Assembly (NCBI RefSeq): GCF_016908515.1
Contig: NZ_JAFBEA010000011.1
Span: 1 to 64,000 of the forward strand
Length of the DNA stretch: 64,000 bases
Origin: Virgibacillus halotolerans
GTDB lineage: Bacteria > Bacillota > Bacilli > Bacillales > Amphibacillaceae
Reading direction: 5' to 3'
Shown: positions 56,811-64,000 of the stretch, piece after piece
How positions within the stretch are numbered: position 1 is the stretch's first letter
How the letters are laid out: the number at the start of each line of letters is the position of its first letter
Notes under the pieces: model-generated
The model's database searches: none
Told to the model about the DNA's origin: nothing
What the model saw: only the letters and a program-made list of their open reading frames with translations
Position numbers and translations under genes: made by a program

Positions 56811-57811
56811 ACCATTTTCCTCCTTAATAAATATAAAAAGAATGGCGCTCCCAATGCTCCCATAATGACACCAACTGGTATTTCAATAGGAGCAAAAACA
56901 ATCCGCCCCACTGTATCAGAGGCAGTCAAAATCGCCGCTCCCAAAAAAATGGAGACAGGCAGGAGCACACGGTAATCATTACCAACTATTAATCTCGCAG
57001 TATGAGGAACAATTAAACCCACAAATCCAAGTAAGCCAACAACACTAACTGCACTGGCTGCTAACAGTGTTGCCACAGCCGTCATGGAAAAACGAATCCA
57101 CTCGACCCGGGCTCCAAGACTCTTGGCTGTCCGGTCACCAAGCATTAACAAATTCATTTTTCGGATACCGATCATGGCGAAAAGAATACCAAGAATAGAA
57201 TAAGGCAGAATCACTTCCACCTGAGGCCAGCTTCTTGCACTTAAGCCGCCTACCATAAAATCAATGGTCCCTTGAACTCTATCACTATAAAATACCATCA
57301 AGGCAGATATACCAGACCCTAGAAATGCCGAAACAGCTACACCGGCCAGAATAATCCGTGTTGGCGCAATCCCTTTTTCCCATGCTAACCCATATACCGT
57401 AAATGCGACGATGGTTGCGCCGATAAAAGCAACCGGAGTCAGTATATGGGGTAAATGTGGATAAAGTATTAATACAATCATCCCCGCTAAGCCTGCCCCG
57501 CTGGACACACCAATAATATACGGATCAGCCAGCGGATTTTTCATAATTCCTTGCAGCAATACTCCGGCTACTGCTAGGTTAGCGCCTACTAAGATAGCAA
57601 CAAACGTACGTGGAATCCGGATATTCCAAATAATATTCTGAAAATCGCTCTGAATATCTCCGGTTAAAGCTGCCCAAATATCTTTTAATGGAATATTAAC
57701 CGCGCCGAATTGAATACTAAAGATCGTCGAAATTACTAGTAAAATAACAAAAACAGCAACAATAAATCCTTTCCATCCGGCTCTATCTCTTAATGCTTCT
57801 TTTTTACTCAT
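56807..57811 (-). CDS. FecCD-family ABC transporter permease
   Basis: The 334-residue permease has nine to ten helices and the family segments FQNIIWNIRIPRTFVAILVG (key IRIPRTFVAILVGANLAVAG region), GVLLQGIMKNPLADPYIIG and GLIVPHTARLIVG. I start it at the ATG at 57811 (MSKKEALRDRAG), overlapping the lipoprotein stop by eight bases. The longer open frame adds 35 residues inside the preceding gene. The family carries siderophores, heme or cobalamin; substrate not determinable. Confidence 0.92.
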   Translation of the reverse strand: MSKKEALRDRAGWKGFIVAVFVILLVISTIFSIQFGAVNIPLKDIWAALTGDIQSDFQNIIWNIRIPRTFVAILVGANLAVAGVLLQGIMKNPLADPYIIGVSSGAGLAGMIVLILYPHLPHILTPVAFIGATIVAFTVYGLAWEKGIAPTRIILAGVAVSAFLGSGISALMVFYSDRVQGTIDFMVGGLSARSWPQVEVILPYSILGILFAMIGIRKMNLLMLGDRTAKSLGARVEWIRFSMTAVATLLAASAVSVVGLLGFVGLIVPHTARLIVGNDYRVLLPVSIFLGAAILTASDTVGRIVFAPIEIPVGVIMGALGAPFFLYLLRRKMV

Positions 57812-58802
57812 TCCCAAACACTTCTGGGTACACCATTTCTGCCATATCCTGCATCGTATCAGCATAATCAAAGCCTGGATTAGATAGATATTTTTCGGAA
57901 GGTATAATATGGACATTTCCCTCTTGTACAGCTTTTAGTGAACCCCACGCAGGATTTCCTTCCAAATCCTCTTCTATTATTTCCTTTCCAGCTTCTTCAC
58001 TACCATGTATAGTCATTAAGATATAATCTGGCTGCTGTTCGGCAATTGTCTCTAGACTATATGGTGCTGAGGTTTGAGATTTAGGGCCGGCTTCCATATC
58101 TTTTCCGATATTATTTACATGGAGTAAATCCCCAATCTCCAGCGCAGTCGTATTGGCTCTTTGGACAGAAACACTTTTCGCTGTAATATTTAAAACCACT
58201 ATAGACGGATCCACGTCACTTGGCAGCTTGTCTTGTACTTCTTGCATCTGCTCTTCCGTTTCTTGCAGTTTCTTGGTTGCAAGCTCTTCTTTATCTAATA
58301 TTTCCCCCATAAGCGTTGCCATTTTCTTTACATCATCGAAAGAGCGCATGTCTAATAACGCAAAGGGAATATCACTGCTCTCCATAATCCCTTCCAAATC
58401 AGCATGGAAATTTGGTGCTCCAATGACAAGGTCTGGAGAGAGAGCCACCAGTTCTTCCGTATTTATTTGATTCACCGTTCCCAATTCAGGCAAATCCTCT
58501 GCTTTCTTTGGAACAGGTATGCCGCTTGTTGACATTCTCCCAACCGCTTCTCCATCCAAGTCATAAATCAATTTTAAAAATTCGGGTGCTAAGACAACAA
58601 TCCTTTCTGGTTGACCATCAAGCACTACTTCCCTGTCCATGCTATCTGTAAAAGATATTTCTTCCATATCATCTGAACGCACGACAACTGTCTCATCCGC
58701 TGTCGATGTTTCTTCGTTTTGCTGACAAGCTGTCATTAATATAATTACAATAACAGCAATTCCGATTCCTATTATTTTATTCCTAAGTAATAAATTAGCC
58801 AA
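57804..58802 (-). CDS. FecB/BtuF-type substrate-binding lipoprotein
   Basis: The 332-residue protein has a lipoprotein signal with lipobox LMTACQQ (Cys26) and the periplasmic-binding type III fold: MDREVVLDGQPERIVVLAPE, VNQINTEELVALSPDLVIG (key ELVALSPDLVIGA) and SAPYSLETIAEQQPDYILM (key QQPDYILM). Such proteins bind siderophores, heme or cobalamin. No histidine-rich zinc loop is present, so free zinc is an unlikely ligand. It starts at TTG behind GGAGGTGGAG; a Zur-type palindrome overlaps this leader. First gene of the importer-chelatase operon. Confidence 0.92.
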   Translation of the reverse strand: MANLLLRNKIIGIGIAVIVIILMTACQQNEETSTADETVVVRSDDMEEISFTDSMDREVVLDGQPERIVVLAPEFLKLIYDLDGEAVGRMSTSGIPVPKKAEDLPELGTVNQINTEELVALSPDLVIGAPNFHADLEGIMESSDIPFALLDMRSFDDVKKMATLMGEILDKEELATKKLQETEEQMQEVQDKLPSDVDPSIVVLNITAKSVSVQRANTTALEIGDLLHVNNIGKDMEAGPKSQTSAPYSLETIAEQQPDYILMTIHGSEEAGKEIIEEDLEGNPAWGSLKAVQEGNVHIIPSEKYLSNPGFDYADTMQDMAEMVYPEVFGNE

Positions 58803-58813
58803 AGTAGCTCCAC

Positions 58814-58834
58814 CTCCGTAATGATTACGATTTA
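58814..58834 (-). promoter_or_regulatory. Zur-type operator at the importer-chelatase operon
   Basis: CGTAATGATTACG (58817-58829) is a perfect palindrome extended by ATTTA on one side, giving CTCCGTAATGATTACGATTTA. It lies 15 bp upstream of the TTG start of the lipoprotein gene, directly abutting its ribosome site. Confidence 0.82.
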
Positions 58835-58989
58835 AGAAAAATGAATATTTTCTTAATAAATGACAGAATTAGACATTGCGTTGACCCTAAGTTATTAACA
58901 TCCTTATTTAAAAAGATGAATATTTTATTTCTTATTATTAAATATTTCCCCAAAGTAAAGTGTTTAGTTTTGAGGAAATATTAACATTA

Positions 58990-60648
58990 TTAATCTGTTA
59001 TTTTATCAAGCACTTTTAAGTTATCATCCATTAGTTCAATATAGTCTTTCCCATTTTCAATATTCTCTTCTGTTCTTACTTCTAAGTTGTGAATCATTAC
59101 AGCCTCCGCATCAATCTGTTCTTGAATAATGTCAGAAAGACGGTTCTTGCTGTTTTGTTCGTACAGAACATAATCTAAATTGTGCTTTTCAGCAGCTTTT
59201 ATAACTTCAGTTAATGCCTTTTGTGATGGCTCCTCAGTAGAAGATAAACCGCTTATTGGAATTTGCTCGATACCGTATCGTTCTTCCCAATAACCAAAAG
59301 CTGCATGTGGAACTATAATATATTTATTTTCTTTCGTATCAAGGAGATCCTTGTATCTCTTATCCAATTTTGTTAATTTGCTTTTTAATGCATCAAAATT
59401 TTCATTGTAAAGAGCTTCTTCATCAGGATTTAATTCAATTAACTCCTCCTTCAATATTTTCGCAACTTTAATGACTCGTAATGGATCAGTCCAAATATGC
59501 GGATCATGATCTTCATGATCATCAATTGTTATTGTTACTGGATTTGATTCGGCAACTCGTTCATGATTGTCATCATATAGCTCAGCTTTTATTTGTTGTT
59601 CTGAAATAGTAGCTTCCCCTTCATAAGTATCTACATTTTGATCTTCTACCTTTTCCCATTCCTTTGAGTCCGGATCAAGTGTAAACCAGTGCCAATGATC
59701 ATAATCAGCGTCTTCATTATGTTTTGCAGTAAGCTCAATTGTATCCCCCGTATGGTAATGACCAGCTAATCCTCTGAGTGAAATTGCTTGGTCCTCATCT
59801 CCGTCGTGGTCGTGGTCATGTTCATCATGATCGTGGTCATCTCCATGTTCATGGTCGTGCCCATCATGATCGTGGTCATCTCCATGTTCATGTGAATCGT
59901 GATCGTGGTTATCCTCATGTTCGTGATCATCAATTGTTATTGTTACCGGATTTGATTCGGCAACTAGTTCATGATTGGCATCATATAGCTCAGCTTTTAT
60001 TTGTTGTTCTGAAATAGTAGCTTCCCCTTCATAAGTATCTACATTTTGATCTTCTACCTTTTCCCACTCCTTTGAATCTGGTTCTAGTGTAAACCAGTGC
60101 CAATGATCATAATCGGAATCATCATTATGTTTTGCAGTAAGCTCAATTGTATCCCCTGTATGGTAGTGATCAGCTAACCCTTTGAGTGAAATTGCTTGTT
60201 CCTCATCCTCGTCATGATCATTCCCTTCATGTTTATGGTCATGTCCGTCATGATCATGACTGGCATGTTCATGATGGAAAAGATCCTCATGTTTTCCGAT
60301 TTCTATTAATTTCACATCTTGCGAATCCAATGCACCAGAGACACTTTCAGCGAATCCCTCCATTCCTTCCCCTATATAAATAAATGCATCACTTTTCGCA
60401 AACTCAGTCATTTCCTTAGAGGTCGGTTCATATGTATGACCATCTGCGCCTGGTGGATAAACTGAATGAGCAGTAACCGTACTCCCACCGATTTCCTCCA
60501 CTATGTATTGAAGTGGATAGACTGTAGTATAGACGGTTAAATCTGATTTTGATTGTTCAGAACTAGATGCGTCTTTATTTTCGAAAGAACAGCCTACAGT
60601 CACAAAAACTAGTAACAATAATATTGCGAACGGTTTTATAAATTTCAT
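58990..60648 (-). CDS. znuA: ZnuA/AdcA-type zinc-binding lipoprotein with duplicated internal module
   Basis: This is the zinc-binding component of a Znu/Adc importer: lipobox FVTVGC (Cys20), YPLQYIVEEIGG, first zinc His in PPGADGHTYEPTS (His71), another in DPHIWTDP, and VPHAAFGYW. At 552 residues it is far longer than usual (about 300-320). The His-rich loop has been expanded with two copies of a module of about 90 residues (151-241 and 287-377) that include HYHTGDTIELTAKHN, DHWHWFTL and ATISEQQIKAELYD, each followed by HD-rich stretches. The copies are 408 bp apart and almost identical. No znuB or znuC lies in the window. Zur-type sites precede it. Confidence 0.93.
   Translation of the reverse strand: MKFIKPFAILLLLVFVTVGCSFENKDASSSEQSKSDLTVYTTVYPLQYIVEEIGGSTVTAHSVYPPGADGHTYEPTSKEMTEFAKSDAFIYIGEGMEGFAESVSGALDSQDVKLIEIGKHEDLFHHEHASHDHDGHDHKHEGNDHDEDEEQAISLKGLADHYHTGDTIELTAKHNDDSDYDHWHWFTLEPDSKEWEKVEDQNVDTYEGEATISEQQIKAELYDANHELVAESNPVTITIDDHEHEDNHDHDSHEHGDDHDHDGHDHEHGDDHDHDEHDHDHDGDEDQAISLRGLAGHYHTGDTIELTAKHNEDADYDHWHWFTLDPDSKEWEKVEDQNVDTYEGEATISEQQIKAELYDDNHERVAESNPVTITIDDHEDHDPHIWTDPLRVIKVAKILKEELIELNPDEEALYNENFDALKSKLTKLDKRYKDLLDTKENKYIIVPHAAFGYWEERYGIEQIPISGLSSTEEPSQKALTEVIKAAEKHNLDYVLYEQNSKNRLSDIIQEQIDAEAVMIHNLEVRTEENIENGKDYIELMDDNLKVLDKITD
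59521..60200 (-). repeat. Internal tandem duplication of 408 bp within znuA
   Basis: The two module copies repeat with a period of 408 bp (for example the segment beginning ATCAATTGTTATTGTTAC at 59521 and again at 59929). Identity is very high at the DNA level, suggesting a recent in-frame duplication. HD-codon repeats (CATGATCACGAC-like) flank each copy and may have promoted it. Confidence 0.85.
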
Positions 60649-60671
60649 TCTCTACTCCCTTTCCATTTAGA

Positions 60672-60743
60672 TCGTAATCATTACGACTTAGATTGTATCG
60701 TAATCATTACGATTTGTAAATAGAAATTATTACGATTTATAAT
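60672..60743 (-). promoter_or_regulatory. Cluster of Zur-type operators upstream of znuA
   Basis: Two perfect copies of TCGTAATCATTACGA lie at 60672-60686 and 60698-60712, 26 bp apart, and a third partial site, AAATTATTACGATTTATAA, lies at about 60724-60742. This is the densest Zur-type cluster in the window and suggests tight control of znuA. Confidence 0.87.
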
Positions 60744-60822
60744 TTTATTTTGTTAAAGCTACAACATGGCCGATTGAACAACTCTATATCCATAGATTTA
60801 ATTTAAAATCCAACTGACAAAG

Positions 60823-60874
60823 AAAAAACTAGAATTCATTCTTTATAAAATGAAACCCTAGTTTTTTTCGTTCA
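60823..60874 (-). terminator. Terminator after ycgQ
   Basis: On the minus strand AAAAAAACTAG-GTTTCATTTTATAAAGAATGAATTCTAGTTTTTT, given here by its arms AAAACTAG and CTAGTTTT, forms a hairpin followed by a T-run, 22 bp past the ycgQ stop codon. Confidence 0.8.
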
Positions 60875-60895
60875 GTTTTTTTATTTTATTAAACA

Positions 60896-61828
60896 TTATC
60901 CTCCTACCAGTTGGATTAGTGGCGGATATATATAAGGGTCATCCCGCTCCTCTATTACTGTCCAATTATCGACTTTTATGACAGGCAGTTCGAATCCATT
61001 ATAAGTTGTTATATCAAGGGTCCCTTCTATTTCAAGCCATGTGTCTTCTTCAAACTTTCCAGCTTCTTCAAATTCATTTAGAAAACCTATTACACTTGTA
61101 TCTGCTACACAGTGCACCATATAAAATCTTGCCAAGACCAATTGATTGGGGCCCAAATTTTCCTCCCTGTATACAAATCCATTTATTTTAAAGTTCTTAC
61201 CGACGAACGCTTTTGGATTTGCATCTATTTCTTCATAATAGGCTCCATATATATTTTCATCCATTTGAATAACATCCGATTCATGAAGACCTTCCATTGC
61301 TTTGTCATATTCATTTTCAGAAAAATAATTATTGTTTTCCATAGGCGTTTGATGTTCCACCTGTGTATCGTTGTTGTCTGCCGTTGAATTTAAACTCCCA
61401 TTTGCTTCTTTTTTGATCGTTTTCTCTCCATACATATCCTTATCCTCATTTTGACCGCCCCGAGTTAGAATAGTACTTTTCTTAGCTGCTATTGACGCAT
61501 CCAGTGTTACTGGAGCTAATAAAAATCCCGTAACCAAAGGGAAAATAATTATTGCATATCCGATGAACCTTTTTATAAATGAGCCGGAATCATGATTGTG
61601 ATCGCTACAATCTGAACAGAAATCATGCGTTTTCTGCTTAATTTCCCACACTCTCATTAACTGAATGATAAACAAGAAAACAAATGCTCCTGCTGCAATT
61701 TTACTTGTAAGATCATACTTCGGATTAATAAGTTTTTCGATATCACCCGTATAATGCAGCTTAATGAAAAGCGCCGCAAAACCTACTAAAATAAATGCCC
61801 GCAGTAGCTGCCTAAAATTAATGCCCAT
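60896..61828 (-). CDS. ycgQ: TIGR03943/DUF1980 membrane protein, YcgQ-like
   Basis: The 310-residue protein has two N-terminal helices (about 10-30 and 43-62), a Cys/His stretch DFCSDCSDHNHDSG that may bind metal, a further helix near 90-108, and a soluble C-terminal domain (NPKAFVGKNFKINGFVYRE, key VGKNFKINGFVYRE; FYMVHCVADTSVIGF, key MVHCVADTSV). B. subtilis ycgQ and ycgR are paired and reported as zinc-starvation (Zur) linked. It lies six bases after ycgR. The function is unproven; a metal permease subunit is likely. Confidence 0.9.
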   Translation of the reverse strand: MGINFRQLLRAFILVGFAALFIKLHYTGDIEKLINPKYDLTSKIAAGAFVFLFIIQLMRVWEIKQKTHDFCSDCSDHNHDSGSFIKRFIGYAIIIFPLVTGFLLAPVTLDASIAAKKSTILTRGGQNEDKDMYGEKTIKKEANGSLNSTADNNDTQVEHQTPMENNNYFSENEYDKAMEGLHESDVIQMDENIYGAYYEEIDANPKAFVGKNFKINGFVYREENLGPNQLVLARFYMVHCVADTSVIGFLNEFEEAGKFEEDTWLEIEGTLDITTYNGFELPVIKVDNWTVIEERDDPYIYPPLIQLVGG

Positions 61829-61834
61829 TTCATC

Positions 61835-62842
61835 TCACCATCCCAACAAACTAACAATATAGGTAGATAAAAATACTACCAGCGTTATGAATATCAACAG
61901 CACCATTACAAACTTTGTTTTGAACACCCCAAGGAGCATAAATGTATTTTTCAAATCGATCATTGGGCCATAAACCAAAAATGCTAGAACGGAAGCGGAA
62001 GGAAAAATGTGGCTGAATGAAGCACCAATAAAAGCATCAGCTTCCGAGCATAAAGAAAGGAAGTAAGCCAGTCCCATCATGACAACAGTCGAACCAATGA
62101 ACCCGTCACCAAATATAAAAAGGGAGGATGCCGCTACATAGGTTTGAACAAATGCCGCTACGAATGCGCCGATAAACAAGTATTTTCCCATATCAAAAAA
62201 CTCGTCAATCGAATGATTCATCATTTCCCCCAATTTATGGGAGAAAGGTTTCTTTCGATCGGTATGACTATGGGCATGTACATGATTCCCATCTATTAAT
62301 TGGTTGGATTTATAGAAGTAACTAATAATAAGTGAGATAACTAGCGCCGCAACAAAGCCTGCTCCCATTCGTAATCCCGCCATTTTTAAGTCATTTCCGA
62401 ATGCCATATAAGTGGATAAAATGACGATTGGATTGATTAAAGGCCCCGTTAACATAAATCCAACTGCTGCATGAATAGGTACACCCTTTGAAACCAGACG
62501 ACGCATAATTGGTACAATGCCACACTCACAGGCGGGAAATAGACCGCCAATCACACAACTCATCAACACAGCAAGATATCGATTAGCTGGAATCCATCGC
62601 CTAATCATTTCTTCGGTTATAAAAATTTGAATAAACCCTGCAATCAGGACTCCTATTAGCACGAAAGGAAGCGCCTCTATCAAAAGACTGAGAAAAATAG
62701 TGTTAAGTTGTTGCATGGAATTTGGTATGTGTACAGATAAGATTTGTCCAAGTGGTTGGCTGGTGGAAATGAGAAAAAGAACAATCATGATGACAAACAT
62801 ACCGGTAACATCGAATAATAGTGAATGTAATCTGTGATTCAT
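61835..62842 (-). CDS. ycgR: DUF318/UPF0718 permease, YcgR-like
   Basis: The 335-residue protein has eight or more helices and belongs to the ArsP-related permease family. LLIEALPFVLIGVLIAGFIQ (key EALPFVLIGVL), GGLFPACECGIVPIMRRLV with the conserved Cys pair (key PACECGIVP), LTGPLINPIVI and SLCSEADAFIGASF are signatures. It is paired with ycgQ, and a Zur-type site lies 126 bp upstream. Expected to move a metal or metal-ligand under zinc limitation; direction and substrate unknown. Confidence 0.9.
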   Translation of the reverse strand: MNHRLHSLLFDVTGMFVIMIVLFLISTSQPLGQILSVHIPNSMQQLNTIFLSLLIEALPFVLIGVLIAGFIQIFITEEMIRRWIPANRYLAVLMSCVIGGLFPACECGIVPIMRRLVSKGVPIHAAVGFMLTGPLINPIVILSTYMAFGNDLKMAGLRMGAGFVAALVISLIISYFYKSNQLIDGNHVHAHSHTDRKKPFSHKLGEMMNHSIDEFFDMGKYLFIGAFVAAFVQTYVAASSLFIFGDGFIGSTVVMMGLAYFLSLCSEADAFIGASFSHIFPSASVLAFLVYGPMIDLKNTFMLLGVFKTKFVMVLLIFITLVVFLSTYIVSLLGW

Positions 62843-62967
62843 TTTATTTGTCCCCCCATAAATTTCTTCATTTATAATAAGTATTTATGCCAATATCCTG
62901 CTACGACTTTTTAGCATCCTTTTTAAAAGAAATACCATTCGGGATGGGAATACAAACAATTCCTTAA

Positions 62968-62982
62968 TCGTAATCATTATGA
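62968..62982 (-). promoter_or_regulatory. Zur-type operator upstream of ycgR
   Basis: TCGTAATCATTATGA is one mismatch away from the perfect palindrome seen at rpsN2 and znuA. It lies 126 bp upstream of ycgR. Confidence 0.75.
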
Positions 62983-63039
62983 TATATCCATTCTATTAAT
63001 CGGAATCTAATATTATTCTAATTTAAGATAAAAGGGTAT

Positions 63040-63070
63040 AAAAAAAGAACCTTATGTCAAGGTTCATTTA
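63040..63070 (-). terminator. Hairpin with T-run, minus orientation
   Basis: On the minus strand GAACCTTGACATAAGGTTC followed by TTTTTTT forms a compact terminator. It lies just downstream of the decayed alkene reductase fragment and may be what is left of that gene's own terminator. Confidence 0.75.
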
Positions 63071-63124
63071 AATAAGTAAGTATAATCTATGGCGGAAGAT
63101 CGACTGCAATTCGACATTTAGCCG

Positions 63125-63217
63125 CAGTCCAGCCTTTCTAAATGCTTCAACAACATCCTTTATTTCTTCTGTATGTAATTCTCTTCGTACAGGAACATCC
63201 TTCTTGCCATCGGCCTA
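63125..63217 (-). pseudogene. Remnant of a NemA-like alkene reductase gene
   Basis: This 90-bp stretch matches the intact alkene reductase gene at about 31770-31862 over most positions, for example AACAACATCC, TTATTTCTTCTGTA and GGTACAGGAACATCC versus CGTACAGGAACATCC, then CTTCTTGCCATCGGCC. On the minus strand it reads DGKKDVPVRRELHTEEIKDV in one frame, then breaks off. No flanking domain remains. It is a fragment of a paralogue or a partial duplication. Confidence 0.85.
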
Positions 63218-63324
63218 AATGATACTCATCGAAGGGTTTCTACAATAAAAACATATAGAAGTAATGAGGTTGTTATGCTAATATTACATTTATACATAAT
63301 AAAATAATTATGAGGTGAAACGTA

Positions 63325-64000
63325 TTGAAAAAGTACATGATGATTTCCATTCTAATAGTAAGCGGATTTCTATTAGCGGCATGTAGTGATGACAGCAATG
63401 ATAGTGATGCCTTCGACAATGCAAGTGATTCTGTAAACGATAGTGAAGATCAGAAAGTAAGTGCAAACATTCCCGAGGAAGTAATCAAAGATGCGGATGC
63501 TGACCCGATTGAACTAGAAGATCAGATGGATCTGGAGATCGGGGACAAAGGTTATGCCATAACACAGTCGGAAGGCCTTCCGCTTGCAGCAACGCTAAAC
63601 AGTGTCGAAAAGACACAAGATGTCGGCTCTGAGACACGGGACGGTGATAAATTTTACCTGATTGCCGATTTCACATTTGAAAATCTCGGAGACGGTCACC
63701 TAGAAGTAGAGAAACCGGATGTAGGTTCAAGTTCAGATGAATCAGCTATTATAAATGACGAAGTGACGAAAGGAGACCGACTCGGACTAGGTAGCTGGGC
63801 TCTCGATGAGAATGGCGATATCGATCAAGATAACCCTACGAATACAATAACATTAGAACCTGGTGAAGAAGCAAATCATAAAATTGCTTTATCCATGCTT
63901 GACAGTGCAGATGAGTATATCGTTTACTTCGGTTTTTATGCTTCAAACAACAGAGATTACAGGAACAAGGCTGCATGGACGATCCAGACAGAGCAAATAG
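63325..64000 (+). CDS. Lipoprotein of unknown function (DUF4352-like), cut by the window end
   Basis: The open frame starts at TTG behind GAGGTGAAA and runs past the window end (225 codons visible). It has a lipoprotein signal (YMMISILIVSGFLLAACSDD, lipobox LAAC), an acidic Ser/Asp-rich linker, and an Ig-like domain of the DUF4352 type (FYLIADFTFENLGDGHLEV, key ADFTFENLG; ITLEPGEEANHKIALSM, key LEPGEE). Such proteins are surface-exposed with unknown roles. It is divergent from the zinc regulon and has no Zur-type site of its own. Confidence 0.8.
   Translation, partial: MKKYMMISILIVSGFLLAACSDDSNDSDAFDNASDSVNDSEDQKVSANIPEEVIKDADADPIELEDQMDLEIGDKGYAITQSEGLPLAATLNSVEKTQDVGSETRDGDKFYLIADFTFENLGDGHLEVEKPDVGSSSDESAIINDEVTKGDRLGLGSWALDENGDIDQDNPTNTITLEPGEEANHKIALSMLDSADEYIVYFGFYASNNRDYRNKAAWTIQTEQI

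Noticed and set aside
57812-57916. Thirty-five-residue N-terminal extension of the FecCD permease
   Set aside because: It lies inside the lipoprotein gene; MSKKEALRD at 57811 gives a normal permease start and operon overlap.
59800-59930. Short regular repeats considered as a CRISPR array
   Set aside because: They are CAT/GAT-type codon repeats coding for His-Asp stretches in znuA, with no spacers.
59778-60383. His/Arg-rich open frames on the plus strand opposite znuA
   Set aside because: They are antisense shadows of the HD-rich codons of znuA, without ribosome sites.

Overview
The window looks like chromosomal DNA of a low-GC, endospore-forming member of the Bacillaceae, of the Virgibacillus/Oceanobacillus/Lentibacillus kind. 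The basis is a Bacillus-type pur operon behind a guanine riboswitch, a SpoIIP protein, YebE, ZagA/YciC, YcgQR and YlbC relatives, many TTG/GTG starts behind strong GGAGG sites, and Bacillaceae-style palindromic intergenic repeats. No rRNA, tRNA, CRISPR array or intact insertion sequence was seen.

Region 1 (1-10.7 kb, minus strand) is the purine operon purE-K-L-F-M-N-H-D, read from a promoter and guanine riboswitch near 10.6 kb to a strong terminator near 0.27 kb. purB, purC, purS and purQ, which normally lie between purK and purL, are absent; a 115-bp palindromic repeat sits at the junction. The purF start region also looks frameshifted. Other repeats are a 142-bp palindrome between purH and purD and a 21-bp tandem array beyond the terminator.

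Region 2 (10.7-25.3 kb) holds housekeeping and accessory genes: a short-chain dehydrogenase, YebE, a MOSC protein, MsrA, an MFS transporter, a 3-methyladenine glycosylase, a HepT/MntA toxin-antitoxin pair, a riboswitch-controlled purine permease, an orphan hybrid sensor kinase with two kinase modules, and a TetR regulator followed by a YhgE/ABC-2-type membrane protein behind a palindromic operator.

Region 3 (25.4-31.1 kb) is a SirTM cassette: GcvH-like protein, zinc macrodomain, SirTM sirtuin, lipoate ligase and luciferase-like flavoenzyme on the minus strand, with a divergent OYE-type flavoprotein. In characterised relatives these proteins carry out lipoylation-dependent, reversible ADP-ribosylation of the GcvH-like protein, linked to oxidative stress.

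Region 4 (31-43.3 kb) is a patchwork of flavin reductase, MFS, SDR and LysR genes with three broken genes (sugar dehydrogenase, cyclophilin-like lipoprotein, CAP protein), followed by spoIIP and decayed sequence.

Region 5 (43.3-63.0 kb, minus strand) is a large putative zinc-starvation regulon. Zur-type palindromes precede (a) an rpsN2 operon with two COG0523 GTPases, a flavoprotein, a FeoB-like permease and a dCTP deaminase; (b) a FecBCD-type importer joined to a three-part chelatase (ChlI-like, ChlD-like, CobN-like); (c) a ZnuA-type zinc-binding lipoprotein with a duplicated internal module; and (d) ycgR-ycgQ. The importer-chelatase operon is the most intriguing system here: a Mg-/cobalt-chelatase-like machine that appears to be switched on by zinc shortage. 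The window ends inside a lipoprotein gene.
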